64,000 bases of DNA, from NCBI GenBank assembly GCA_017397305.1, contig JAFQJB010000007.1, positions 1-64,000 on the forward strand. The letters are read 5' to 3'. A program made the translations under genes and the position numbers. Shown one piece after another: positions 33,586 to 42,300 of the stretch. The notes below the pieces were generated by a model. It did no database searches and was not told the DNA's origin. It was given only the letters and a program-made list of their open reading frames with translations. Origin of the DNA: Clostridia bacterium. Lineage in GTDB: Bacteria; Bacillota; Clostridia; Christensenellales; Borkfalkiaceae. Position 1 is the first letter of the stretch, and each line of letters starts with the position of its first letter.

Positions 33586-34250
33586 TAAAAAATTAGCCCC
33601 CAAAATGCAATAATAGGATAACCGATAAATTTAACCGCCAAATCCATAAAGATGCCAAAAACGTCCAAAAACCAAAGCCCAGTGATGTCGGCAAGAAAAC
33701 TAAGCCCAAATAAGCCCAGCAAAATATACACACCTTTGGTGCGTAAAAACCAATAGAATTTACTGCGTTTTTTACTGAATGCATCAATAGCCCTAAATCC
33801 GTCTAGCGGATAAATGGGTAAAAGATTAAATACAATAAACGAAAGGCTTAAAATCACAACGTATCTAAGCGCGCGAACGAGCACGAACGTAAAATATCCA
33901 AACGGCGGAACGTATAAACTTGCCACAACAAAAAGCGGATACGCAAGGAATGCGAGGATATAGTTTGTCACAACACCTGCGATTGCGGTTAAAAAACATC
34001 CGCGTTTATAATGCTTAAAATTACTTGGATTAATGGGTACGGGTTTTGCCCAACCAAAACCGACCAAAATAAAACTTAAAAGCCCGAAAATATTAAAGTG
34101 CGCAAAGGGATTTATCGTGTATCTACCGAATGCTTTGGGCGTCATATCACCGCATTTTACAGCGGTAAATGCATGCGCAAACTCGTGCAAAGGAAGCACG
34201 AGCATCAAAGCGAGAAATATTGAGATGTAGTTAAGGATAATTTCAACCAC
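33585..34250 (-). CDS. site-2 protease (M50) family membrane peptidase
   Basis: A 221-residue polytopic membrane zinc protease of the small M50 group without PDZ domain. Zinc ligands His22 and His26 with Glu23 (LHEFAH) lie in the first helix, and the third ligand is in FNLLPIYPLDGFRA. Four to five membrane helices are visible. The gene regularly precedes scpAB in Firmicutes. The substrate is unknown; SpoIVFB-like pro-sigma-K processing is not implied, since SpoIVFB has a different C-terminal domain. Confidence 0.9.
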   Translation of the reverse strand: MVEIILNYISIFLALMLVLPLHEFAHAFTAVKCGDMTPKAFGRYTINPFAHFNIFGLLSFILVGFGWAKPVPINPSNFKHYKRGCFLTAIAGVVTNYILAFLAYPLFVVASLYVPPFGYFTFVLVRALRYVVILSLSFIVFNLLPIYPLDGFRAIDAFSKKRSKFYWFLRTKGVYILLGLFGLSFLADITGLWFLDVFGIFMDLAVKFIGYPIIAFWGLIF

Positions 34251-34278
34251 GACAAACCTCTAATTTAGTATATAAAAT

Positions 34279-34307
34279 ATTATATACTAATTTATTTAAA
34301 ATTGCAA
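34279..34307 (-). promoter_or_regulatory. promoter of the M50-scpAB-ytfJ-dacF-rluB operon
   Basis: On the minus strand TTGCAA (plus 34302-34307) and TATAAT (plus 34279-34284) with 17-base spacing. The -10 is embedded in a perfect palindrome, TTAGTATATA (34265-34274) and TATATACTAA (34281-34290), which may be an operator. Confidence 0.65.
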
Positions 34308-34338
34308 GAAAAACGCCTTAAAACCTAAAGCGCTTTTC
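34305..34338 (-). terminator. terminator of lysA
   Basis: Minus-strand GAAAAGCGCTTTA and TAAGGCGTTTTTC pair with G-U pairs and are followed by TTGCAATTTT. It lies just after the lysA stop and overlaps the next promoter's -35. Confidence 0.65.
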
Positions 34339-34343
34339 TTTAA

Positions 34344-35648
34344 TTAAACGTCGTTTCTTATAATATCGTCATAAGATTGCTTTTTAACGACAATTTTCGC
34401 CTTTCCGTCCTTAATCATAACAACGGGCGGAACAAGGTTTCTATTGTAATTGCTAGACATCGAATAGTTGTAAGCACCTGTCGATAAAACTGCAATAAGG
34501 TCGCCCTCAACAATTTCAGGAAGATAGCAGTCCTCTGCAATAAGGTCACCGCTTTCACAACATTTACCCGCAATAGAATATTTAACCGAGGGTTTAACGT
34601 TCATTTTTTCGGGCACAACAACGGTGTATTTTGCTTGATAGAGTGCAAATCTTGGGTTATCAAACATACCACCATCAACTGCTATATAGTTTTTAACGTC
34701 CTTAATAGTTTTAATTCTTCCAGCAGTATAAAGTGTCACACCCGCTTCCCCTACGATAGAACGGCCGGGCTCTAAAATCAAGAAGGGTTTTTTAAGTCCT
34801 TTCTTTTGAATAGCAGTATTTAACGTTTGAGCGATGTTTTTAATATAGTCAGCATACTCCTCGCACGTTTTTTTACTATCGTCATTAGAGTAGTAAATGC
34901 CAAAGCCACCACCTAAATTTAGAACGTCAAATTCTATAGAGTGCTTATCTTTAAGCAATTTATAAAAATCGGTCATTTTTTCGGCGCCTAGCGAAAAAGA
35001 TTTGTTTTCGAAAATTTGCGAACCGATATGGCAATGAAGCCCAACCAAATTTAAGTTTTTCTTATTCTTCGCACTCAAAACCATTTGCTCAGCTTCGCCA
35101 CTAGAAATAGAAAAACCAAACTTAGAATCAACGGTAGCTGTTTGCACAAAGTGGTGCGTGTGCGCTTCAACACCCGGATTAACACGAATCAAAACGTCTT
35201 GAATTTTATTATACTTTTGACAAATTCTATCTAAATCGTCAGCCTCGGTATAAGAATCTAAAACAATATACTTTACATTGTTTTTAACCGCAAGTTCAAG
35301 TTCGTTTTCAAGCTTATTATTGCCGTGGAAACAAATTTTTTCCGCGGGGAAACCAACCGACAATGCGGTATAGAGTTCACCACCCGAAACAACGTCGGCA
35401 CCGATACCACAACAGTTAACAATTCTATAAATTTCTTTACAACTAAACGCCTTTGAAGCATAGCAAATAAGTCCGTCACCATACTCGGTTTTTAAGGTTT
35501 TATCATAGATAGCACACATATTTTCAATATATGTTTGGTCCATACAATAAAGCGGTGTGCCAAAATCTTCGCTAAGCTTTTTTAAGGTAATTCCACCAAT
35601 CTCAAGTTGTCCGTTTTGGTTTACGCAAAGTGTATCTCTTTCGTTCAT
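34344..35648 (-). CDS. lysA: diaminopimelate decarboxylase
   Basis: A 434-residue PLP enzyme making lysine from meso-diaminopimelate. PLP lysine in CYASKAFSC, the glycine-rich LNLGGGFGIYY phosphate loop, HCHIGSQIF and EPGRSIVGEAG are present, and the C-terminal CCESGDLIAED region carries the second-subunit active-site cysteine. It appears monocistronic, with its own promoter and terminator. Confidence 0.96.
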   Translation of the reverse strand: MNERDTLCVNQNGQLEIGGITLKKLSEDFGTPLYCMDQTYIENMCAIYDKTLKTEYGDGLICYASKAFSCKEIYRIVNCCGIGADVVSGGELYTALSVGFPAEKICFHGNNKLENELELAVKNNVKYIVLDSYTEADDLDRICQKYNKIQDVLIRVNPGVEAHTHHFVQTATVDSKFGFSISSGEAEQMVLSAKNKKNLNLVGLHCHIGSQIFENKSFSLGAEKMTDFYKLLKDKHSIEFDVLNLGGGFGIYYSNDDSKKTCEEYADYIKNIAQTLNTAIQKKGLKKPFLILEPGRSIVGEAGVTLYTAGRIKTIKDVKNYIAVDGGMFDNPRFALYQAKYTVVVPEKMNVKPSVKYSIAGKCCESGDLIAEDCYLPEIVEGDLIAVLSTGAYNYSMSSNYNRNLVPPVVMIKDGKAKIVVKKQSYDDIIRNDV

Positions 35649-35675
35649 ATTTATTGACCTTCGTTATTTTTTAAA

Positions 35676-35704
35676 ATTATATCAAAAATATTAACAAATT
35701 GCAA
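35676..35704 (-). promoter_or_regulatory. lysA promoter
   Basis: On the minus strand TTGCAA (plus 35699-35704) and TATAAT (plus 35676-35681) with 17-base spacing; leader of about 20 bases, so no lysine riboswitch is present. Confidence 0.75.
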
Positions 35705-35742
35705 TAAATAAGTGTTAAATTTTGATTATTAATTGTTTAACG

Positions 35743-36924
35743 TTAACTTATATCTATAAGCGCCCATTTTTCACCGATGTTTTTAATATAATCAAAATAG
35801 GTCTTTTTCAAAACACACTCGTTTGATAAAACGTTTATAGCATCAACTTGAATTCCGTCCTTAAATATCAAAAGTTGACCAACAACGTCACCTTTATTAA
35901 TTGGCGCAACGACTTTTATAATAGGCTTAAAGTCACATTCCACACTTACTTTTTGATTTATCGGCGAGAAAATATAGTATGGTCTTTCGGGAACAACTTC
36001 AATTCTATCTTTTTTCCCACCCAAAACCTTAACTTCAACGTCTAAAATCTTTTGATTGTCCACTACAAGTTTGTTTGTGAAATTTGCAAAACCATAGTTA
36101 AACATTGACGAAACTTCCTTAAATCTTGTCTTGCTGTCAGGAGCGGAAATTACTACAGAAATAAGTCTAACGCCATTTCTCGTCGCACATGCAGACAAGC
36201 AATGCCCAGCCTCAGCAGTATATCCGGTTTTTCCTCCGTCACAACCTTGATAAAACCTTACAAGTTTATTCGTGTTAGAAATTTCGGTAATTCTATCGTT
36301 TGGGTGGGTGATTCTATCCGTCCAAATACGAGAAAACCTAAAATAATCTTGATGTTTAATCAGTTCACAAAACATTTTTGCAACGTCTTTTGCTGACGAA
36401 TATTGCCCAGGTTTTTGTAGTCCAGTACAATTAACGAAATTTGTGTTAGTCATACCAAGTTCACTTGCTCTATTGTTCATTTTTTCAATAAATGCTTGTT
36501 CAGTTCCCGAAATTCTCTCCGCCATTGCCACGCAAGCATCGTTTGCAGATGCAACGACTATACCTTTAATAAGTTCGCCCGCAGAATAACTTGCGTTTGC
36601 TTCTAAAAACACTTGCGAACCGCCCATACCCGACGCATTAGAACTTACAACGATTTGTTCGTCGAGTTTTAGGTTGCCGTTATCAATCTCTTCAAACGAT
36701 AAAAGCAAGGTCATAATTTTACACATGCTAGCAATCGGCAATCGCTCGTTTTCATTTTTAGCATAGATTACGCTACCTGAAATACCATCGCATAGATATG
36801 CCGATTTGCTTTTAATATCAAACGTTTGGTCGGCAAACGCGGTTTTTTTGGTAAACCCAGAAAAGCAACCAAACAAAACTGCGCAAGCTAAAAAAATAAA
36901 AAATGCTGAAAATTTTTTCTTCAT
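35743..36924 (-). CDS. D-alanyl-D-alanine carboxypeptidase (S11, DacA/DacB-like)
   Basis: A 393-residue secreted S11 peptidase. ATG 36924 is preceded by GGAGG, and a signal peptide ending near AFA-DQ follows. Ser66-x-x-Lys69 (SMCK), SAND (VVASANDACVAMAE) and KTG (GGKTGYTAEAGHC) are intact. A C-terminal beta-rich domain (about 290-393) is present. It is the second S11 enzyme of the window; neighbouring spoIVB suggests, but does not prove, a role in spore cortex or mother-cell wall. Confidence 0.9.
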   Translation of the reverse strand: MKKKFSAFFIFLACAVLFGCFSGFTKKTAFADQTFDIKSKSAYLCDGISGSVIYAKNENERLPIASMCKIMTLLLSFEEIDNGNLKLDEQIVVSSNASGMGGSQVFLEANASYSAGELIKGIVVASANDACVAMAERISGTEQAFIEKMNNRASELGMTNTNFVNCTGLQKPGQYSSAKDVAKMFCELIKHQDYFRFSRIWTDRITHPNDRITEISNTNKLVRFYQGCDGGKTGYTAEAGHCLSACATRNGVRLISVVISAPDSKTRFKEVSSMFNYGFANFTNKLVVDNQKILDVEVKVLGGKKDRIEVVPERPYYIFSPINQKVSVECDFKPIIKVVAPINKGDVVGQLLIFKDGIQVDAINVLSNECVLKKTYFDYIKNIGEKWALIDIS

Positions 36925-37017
36925 AATACCTCCGTATTTTAAGAATATTTTCCGCATTTTTATAGACTTTTATTCGTTATGTCACACATAATCGTATAAA
37001 TTATCGTTAGATTTTTA

Positions 37018-37995
37018 TTAGTTGTTTAACATGTTGTTAATCGAGATGCCAAAACCACGCGTTGGGTCGTTTATAAAAACGTGCGTTACCGCACCGATAA
37101 GCTTTCCGTCTTGAACAATCGGGCTTCCACTCATACCCTGAACAATCCCACCAGTCTTTTCAAGAAGTCTTTTATCGGTAATTTTAATAACGAAGTTTTT
37201 GGTGTCCCTATCTCGTTCACTTTTTACAACTGAAACTTTATAAGCACACGGCTCTCCCCCGTCAATCGTTGTATAAATATACGCACTTCCCATTTGTCCC
37301 TCGCCGATTGATATTTTTGTCAAGCCTTTATTTATAATAAATTGGTCGTCAATTTTTCCATAAACGCCATTCGTTGCATTTTTATCAATGTTTGCAATCG
37401 GCTTATCTTTTATAAAAACCCCTCTAAGTTCGCCAGCTTTTCCCCTCTCACCTCTAACAACACCAGTTATAGCACAATCATAAAGTTCTCCATTACGAAT
37501 AGATAAGAGACCTCCATTATCGTCTAAAACAGGGTGACCAAGCGAAGCAAACCGCTCTTTAGTAAAAAATGTTATCGTACCTATACCATTTATACAGTCC
37601 TTAACAAACACGCCTAGCCTATTATTTCCGCAAACGTCTTTAGCGGGAGTTACGTCCTTTATAAGTTTTTCCCCGCCACGACTTATACAAACAGTTTTAT
37701 TTTCTAGTTTATTGATGGCCTTTTCGATATCTAAAGCATTGTTTATTTCAATATCGTCTATACTTAAAATAACGTCGCCTACACGAATATCCGCATCTTT
37801 TGCGGGCGAAATTGTTCCGCTTTCAGTAACAACGTCGCTTAAACCAACAACGTGCGCGCCCTTTGTTTGCATAGTAAAGCCCGCAGGCATACCGCCTAAA
37901 TAAACCTCGATTTCGTCGGCACTAGCCGTAGTTTTATTTAATGGCAAAATTAAAGCGATAAGTAAAAGTAAGCAAAAAATTATTTTTTTCTTCAT
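37018..37995 (-). CDS. spoIVB: SpoIVB signalling serine peptidase
   Basis: A 325-residue S55 peptidase made in the forespore. In Bacillus it is secreted to the intermembrane space, where it cleaves SpoIVFA to trigger pro-sigma-K processing. A signal helix (KKIIFCLLLLIALILPL) is followed by a PDZ domain (about 60-125, DADIRVGDVILSIDDIEINN) and the peptidase domain with His in FASLGHPVLDD and catalytic Ser in GMSGSPIVQDGKLIGAVTHVF. I prefer ATG 37995, preceded by GGGGTG, over an in-frame GTG six bases earlier. Confidence 0.93.
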   Translation of the reverse strand: MKKKIIFCLLLLIALILPLNKTTASADEIEVYLGGMPAGFTMQTKGAHVVGLSDVVTESGTISPAKDADIRVGDVILSIDDIEINNALDIEKAINKLENKTVCISRGGEKLIKDVTPAKDVCGNNRLGVFVKDCINGIGTITFFTKERFASLGHPVLDDNGGLLSIRNGELYDCAITGVVRGERGKAGELRGVFIKDKPIANIDKNATNGVYGKIDDQFIINKGLTKISIGEGQMGSAYIYTTIDGGEPCAYKVSVVKSERDRDTKNFVIKITDKRLLEKTGGIVQGMSGSPIVQDGKLIGAVTHVFINDPTRGFGISINNMLNN

Positions 37996-38043
37996 ATTCA
38001 CCCCATATGTTTGTTATGGTGTGTAATAGGAAAAATTTTATAC

Positions 38044-38073
38044 AAAAAAGCGACGAGCAAAAACCCGTCGCTT
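38044..38073 (-). terminator. terminator of the NSS transporter gene
   Basis: Minus-strand AAGCGACG and CGTCGCTT pair around a T-rich loop and are followed by TTTTG, 15 bases after the transporter stop. Confidence 0.82.
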
Positions 38074-38088
38074 GCATTTTATTTATTA

Positions 38089-39495
38089 TTAAATTTTCAA
38101 AACACCAAACATATCTAAAAGTCCTGACACCAAAACAATTAGTATAATGATAGGTGCAACGTATTTTGTTATTACGTTGAAAAATCCCCTTAACGTTTTG
38201 TTTTTATCGATACCAATTTCCTTAGGAATAATCTTTTTATCGACAAACCAACCGACAATAACACAAGTCATAATGCCAACGATTGGCAATAGTATGTTAT
38301 TAGCCAAAAGGTCAAACATATCGAGAATCGACTTACTATTCCCCGCTATATTTATAGAAACACCGTCAAGCACACCAAATCCGAGCGATGATAGAGCACC
38401 GAGAGTCAATATTACAGAGAAAACAATAGCACAAGCCGAACTCCTCTTCATCTTATCGCCTTCGCACAATACCGCAACAATTGACTCCACAAGTGAAACC
38501 GACGAAGTTACTGCAGCAAAGAATACCAAAATAAAGAATATAGTTCCAATAACTCTTCCGCCTTTAATAGTGCCAAATACTTCAGTTAATTGAACAAACA
38601 TCAAACCAGGACCTGGTGAGGCAAGCATACCTTCCGCCTCAGCAGTGGTCGGCGCACAAGCAAAAACCGACGGAATAATTATAAGAGACGCCACTATTGC
38701 AAACAAACTATCGCAAACACCTATTTGAATAGCCGAACTCTTAATGCTAACGTCCTTTTTCATATAAGAGCCGTACGTTATCATTATGCACATACCGATT
38801 GATAACGAATAAAACATTTGTCCTAACGCACCAAGCACGGTCTTAAAACTGAACTTAGAAAAGTCTGGAAGTAGAGTATATTTAACCCCTTTACCCGAAC
38901 CTTTAAGACAGAACACGTACACCATTAAAAATAGCGCAATAATTGCTAAAGTCGGCATAAGAATTTTGCTCATACGCTCTATTCCTTTTTGAACGCCAAA
39001 TATAACGATAAGCACTGTTATAAATGCAAAAATCAAAAAGTATATTAGCGGTTCAGCCGTACCGCCGATAAAATTATTAAAGAACGAAGATGAGTTACTG
39101 ATTAGCCCATCACTGCCAACAACGAACGAAACGCCATATTTTAGCACCCAACCACCGATTACACAGTAATAAGGCACAACTAGTAGCGGAACGATAACGC
39201 AAAGGTATCCAAACCACTTAAACTTTTTGTTCAAAGTCCCAAACGCGCCGATAACACTTTTGCCAGTATATCTACCTATGCCAATCTCAAGCATAAGAAG
39301 GGAAATACCGAGGAACAAGGTTAAAATTATATAGGTTAATATAAATATTCCCCCACCATATTCAGCGGTTAGATACGGGAAACGCCACAGGTTACCAAGA
39401 CCAACCGCAGAACCTGCCGCCGCCAAAACGAAACCTAGTTTTCCTGAAAAACCACCTCGTTTCTTTTTGGTAAATTCATTAATTTTTTCTTCCAT
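38089..39495 (-). CDS. Na+-dependent amino acid transporter (NSS/SNF family)
   Basis: A 468-residue LeuT-fold symporter with about 11-12 membrane helices. The family N-terminal block FVLAAAGSAVGLGNLWRFPYLTAEYGGGIFILTY is intact, as is the unwound helix 6 region MFYSLSIGMCIMITYGSYM. Bacterial members carry neutral or aromatic amino acids (for example leucine, tyrosine, tryptophan), but the substrate cannot be read here. It starts 8 bases after the Mrp-type gene and is probably co-transcribed with it. Confidence 0.92.
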   Translation of the reverse strand: MEEKINEFTKKKRGGFSGKLGFVLAAAGSAVGLGNLWRFPYLTAEYGGGIFILTYIILTLFLGISLLMLEIGIGRYTGKSVIGAFGTLNKKFKWFGYLCVIVPLLVVPYYCVIGGWVLKYGVSFVVGSDGLISNSSSFFNNFIGGTAEPLIYFLIFAFITVLIVIFGVQKGIERMSKILMPTLAIIALFLMVYVFCLKGSGKGVKYTLLPDFSKFSFKTVLGALGQMFYSLSIGMCIMITYGSYMKKDVSIKSSAIQIGVCDSLFAIVASLIIIPSVFACAPTTAEAEGMLASPGPGLMFVQLTEVFGTIKGGRVIGTIFFILVFFAAVTSSVSLVESIVAVLCEGDKMKRSSACAIVFSVILTLGALSSLGFGVLDGVSINIAGNSKSILDMFDLLANNILLPIVGIMTCVIVGWFVDKKIIPKEIGIDKNKTLRGFFNVITKYVAPIIILIVLVSGLLDMFGVLKI

Positions 39496-39503
39496 AGTAT
39501 ACC

Positions 39504-40319
39504 TTATAAGTTAACAATTTTTTCAACAACGTTTGGCAAGAATTCGCCAACGTTTTCAATCGCACCATCGTCAGAAAGACGTGCAAATTCAGGATTAATC
39601 GGCAAATAATCAACCGTATCAATACCAAACTCTTTTGCCGTCTCTTGCATTTTGCTTTCACCAAAAATGTGGATACGTTTTTTGCAGTCGGGACATTCAA
39701 AATACGACATATTCTCAACAATGCCAAGAATTGGAATATTCATAAGTCCAGCCATTTTAACTGCCTTACCAACTATCATTGAAACCAAATCTTGAGGTGA
39801 AGCGACAACGATTATGCCGTCAACCGGCAATGATTGAAAAACGGTAAGCGGAACGTCACCCGTTCCCGGAGGCATGTCGACAAACATAAAGTCAACGTCT
39901 TGCCAAATAACGTCCGTCCAAAATTGTTTTACTGCACCCGCAATAACGGGGCCACGCCAAACAACAGGGTCGTTTTCGTTTTCAAGTAAAAGGTTAATCG
40001 ACATCATTGAAATGCCTTTTTGGGTTTTAACGGGTGCTAAATACTTATCGTCAATAGCCCTAGCCTTTTCGGTAATACCAAACATTTTGGGTATAGACGG
40101 ACCAGTTATATCCGCGTCCAAAATTGCGGTATTGAAACCCTTTCTATTTGTCAAAACCGCAAGAATTGAGGTAACGAGTGATTTACCAACACCACCCTTT
40201 CCGCTAACAACACCGATGACCTTTTTTACTTTGCTAAGTTCGTTCAATTTTTCTCTAAAGTCTTTTCTTTCCGAACAGTCTTTACCACAAGATGAACAAT
40301 CGTGCGTACACTCGCTCAT
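39504..40319 (-). CDS. Mrp/NBP35-type Fe-S carrier P-loop ATPase
   Basis: A 271-residue MinD-like ATPase that carries and delivers [4Fe-4S] clusters. The deviant Walker A is GVVSGKGGVGKSLVTS, the bridging CxxC is YFECPDCKKR, and Walker B is FMFVDMPPGTGDVPL. An extra N-terminal cysteine motif (C4, C8, C11, C15) resembles the eukaryotic Nbp35 and archaeal/clostridial type rather than E. coli ApbC. It is divergent from ppa. Confidence 0.93.
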   Translation of the reverse strand: MSECTHDCSSCGKDCSERKDFREKLNELSKVKKVIGVVSGKGGVGKSLVTSILAVLTNRKGFNTAILDADITGPSIPKMFGITEKARAIDDKYLAPVKTQKGISMMSINLLLENENDPVVWRGPVIAGAVKQFWTDVIWQDVDFMFVDMPPGTGDVPLTVFQSLPVDGIIVVASPQDLVSMIVGKAVKMAGLMNIPILGIVENMSYFECPDCKKRIHIFGESKMQETAKEFGIDTVDYLPINPEFARLSDDGAIENVGEFLPNVVEKIVNL

Positions 40320-40357
40320 AATTTCTCCTTAAAAATCAATAAATTAATTACTAAACT

Positions 40358-40386
40358 ATTATACCAAACATTTATAAAAAGAGCAA
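40358..40386 (-). promoter_or_regulatory. promoter of the Mrp-type gene
   Basis: On the minus strand TTGCTC (plus 40381-40386) and TATAAT (plus 40358-40363) with 17-base spacing; AAGGAG precedes the ATG. Confidence 0.7.
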
Positions 40387-40445
40387 ATTTTGTAAGTAAT
40401 TTTAGTAAAAAACTTTATTAGTTTTAGCAATTTATATAAAAAAAC

Positions 40446-40474
40446 TTGCAAAATCTATAATTTAGTGTTAGAAT
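40446..40474 (+). promoter_or_regulatory. promoter of ppa
   Basis: TTGCAA (40446-40451) and TAGAAT (40469-40474) with 17-base spacing, 22 bases before the ATG; ribosome site AGGAGG. Confidence 0.68.
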
Positions 40475-40496
40475 AGGCACATACAGGAGGTTAAAT

Positions 40497-41039
40497 ATGA
40501 ATATTTGGCACGATATTGAGAGTAGTAGAATTAAACCTGAAGATTTTATTGCCGTTGTTGAAATAAGCAAAGGCTCTAAACAAAAGTACGAAATGGATAA
40601 AAAGACGGGGTTACTCCGCCTTGATAGAATTTTGTACACTTCAACCCACTACCCCGCTAACTACGGTTTTATTCCTCACACATTAGCAGAAGACAACGAC
40701 CCGTTGGACGTGCTTATTTTGTGTTCAGAAAGCCTTGTTCCTATGAGTTTGGTTAAGTGCTATCCTATCGGCGTTATTATAATGAACGATAATGGTTCGG
40801 TTGACGAAAAGATTATCGCTATCCCCGACACCGACCCAAACTATAATACATATAAGAGCATTCACGACCTACCCCAACACATTTTTGACGAAATGCGTCA
40901 CTTCTTCTCGGTTTATAAACAACTTGAGAATAAGCACACTTCGGTTGACGTTGTTGCTGATAAAGATTCGGCTATTGAAATTATCAAAAAGTCAATGAAA
41001 TGCTATAAGGAAAACCTTTACGAACTAACAGCAAAATAA
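40497..41039 (+). CDS. ppa: inorganic pyrophosphatase, family I
   Basis: A 180-residue soluble pyrophosphatase that drives biosynthesis by hydrolysing PPi. The metal-binding signature DNDPLDVLIL and the active-site YPANYGFIPHTLAED are present, with DPNYNTYKSIHDLP further on. Monocistronic, with promoter, strong AGGAGG and terminator. It is a plus-strand gene among minus-strand operons. Confidence 0.95.
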   Translation: MNIWHDIESSRIKPEDFIAVVEISKGSKQKYEMDKKTGLLRLDRILYTSTHYPANYGFIPHTLAEDNDPLDVLILCSESLVPMSLVKCYPIGVIIMNDNGSVDEKIIAIPDTDPNYNTYKSIHDLPQHIFDEMRHFFSVYKQLENKHTSVDVVADKDSAIEIIKKSMKCYKENLYELTAK

Positions 41040-41056
41040 TTGATAAAAAATTAATA

Positions 41057-41087
41057 CCCCGCGAATTTTTCGCGGGGCTTTTTATTT
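41057..41087 (+). terminator. terminator of ppa
   Basis: CCCCGCGA (41057-41064) pairs with TCGCGGGG (41070-41077), followed by CTTTTTATTT. G+C-rich stem, good T-run. Confidence 0.9.
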
Positions 41088-41097
41088 GGTTTTTAAC

Positions 41098-42291
41098 TTA
41101 TTTTAACTTATATTCTTTAGCCAACTTTTCAAAACTTGGCAAAGAATTTTTTATTCTATCAAAAGAAACGCAATAAGCAATTCTCACGTACCCTTCAACG
41201 CCAAAATCGTCACAGGGAACAACCAAGATTTCATGTTCTTTTGCCTTTTCATAGAACGCAAAAGCCGAAACGTCGGGCGATTTAACAAACAAGTAAAAAG
41301 CACCTTCGGGTTTAACGCAATCGAAACCATAAGCCGACAAATTATCATAGAGCAAGTCGCGGTTTTTCTTATACGCATCAAGGTTAACCTTTGCATTTAA
41401 GCATTTAGCGACAACTTTTTGGAAAAGACTTGGCGCACAAACGTATCCAAGCGCCCTTCCAGCACCGCAAATAGCAAGATAAATTGATTTTGCATCGGTC
41501 ATTTGGGGGTTTACTGCAATATAACCAATTCTTTCTCCCGGTAGCGACAATGATTTTGAAAAAGAATAGCAAACGATACTATTTTTATAGTAGTTCATAA
41601 GGTAAGGAACTTCTTTATCTCCATACACCAATTCGCGATAAGGTTCATCAGCGATTAGATATATCTCCTTTCCGTATTGAATTTGCTTTTTCTCCAGTAT
41701 TTCACAAACCTTTTTAATGTTTTCTTTTGAGTAAACAACACCGCTTGGGTTATTTGGTGAGTTTATAATTACAGCCTTTGTTTTTTCAGTAATTTTACTT
41801 TCAAAATCATTAGTATCAATTTGTAAGTTTTTGGTATTAGGTTTTGAAATAACAAGCGTTCCCTCGGCATTTTCAACAAACACCCTATATTCGGTAAAGA
41901 ATGGCGCAAACACTATGCACTCGTCACCCTTATTAATAACCGCTTTTAGAGAAATTGAAAGTGATGCAGCCGCACCACAAGTCATGTAGACATTATCGGG
42001 CGACAAGTTTAGCCCGAATTTTTTATTTATATCGCTTGAAATCGCATCTCGAACTGACAAATCGCCTTGCGCTGAAGTGTAACCGTGTAAAGAGATTGAG
42101 TTTTGAGTTTTCAAAAGCTCAATAATGGCTTCTTCAACTTCCTTTGGCGGTTCAACACTAGGGTTACCAAGACTGAAATCGAAAACGTTTTCCGCACCAA
42201 TCTCCCCTGCACGAACTTTGCTATATTCAAAAATTTCTCTAATTATCGAGCGCTTACTTCCAAGCGCCAAAGCCTTTTGATTTATATCCAT
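41098..42291 (-). CDS. class I/II PLP aminotransferase of the aryl-acid operon
   Basis: A 397-residue fold-type I aminotransferase: NSPNNPSGVVYSKENI, the PLP lysine in CYSFSKSLSLPGERIGYIAV and the C-terminal arginine region YVRIAYCVS. Family members include aspartate and aromatic aminotransferases. As last gene behind IorAB and two PaaK ligases, it most likely interconverts aromatic amino acids and aryl-pyruvates. Substrate range is inferred from context only. It starts 9 bases after the amidohydrolase gene. Confidence 0.9.
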   Translation of the reverse strand: MDINQKALALGSKRSIIREIFEYSKVRAGEIGAENVFDFSLGNPSVEPPKEVEEAIIELLKTQNSISLHGYTSAQGDLSVRDAISSDINKKFGLNLSPDNVYMTCGAAASLSISLKAVINKGDECIVFAPFFTEYRVFVENAEGTLVISKPNTKNLQIDTNDFESKITEKTKAVIINSPNNPSGVVYSKENIKKVCEILEKKQIQYGKEIYLIADEPYRELVYGDKEVPYLMNYYKNSIVCYSFSKSLSLPGERIGYIAVNPQMTDAKSIYLAICGAGRALGYVCAPSLFQKVVAKCLNAKVNLDAYKKNRDLLYDNLSAYGFDCVKPEGAFYLFVKSPDVSAFAFYEKAKEHEILVVPCDDFGVEGYVRIAYCVSFDRIKNSLPSFEKLAKEYKLK

Positions 42292-42300
42292 TTAAATATC

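Noticed and set aside
35743..36924. The second D,D-carboxypeptidase as a lipoprotein (LFGC in the signal peptide)
   Set aside because: The Cys lies inside the hydrophobic stretch and a typical signal peptidase I site (AFA-DQ) follows, so ordinary secretion is more likely.
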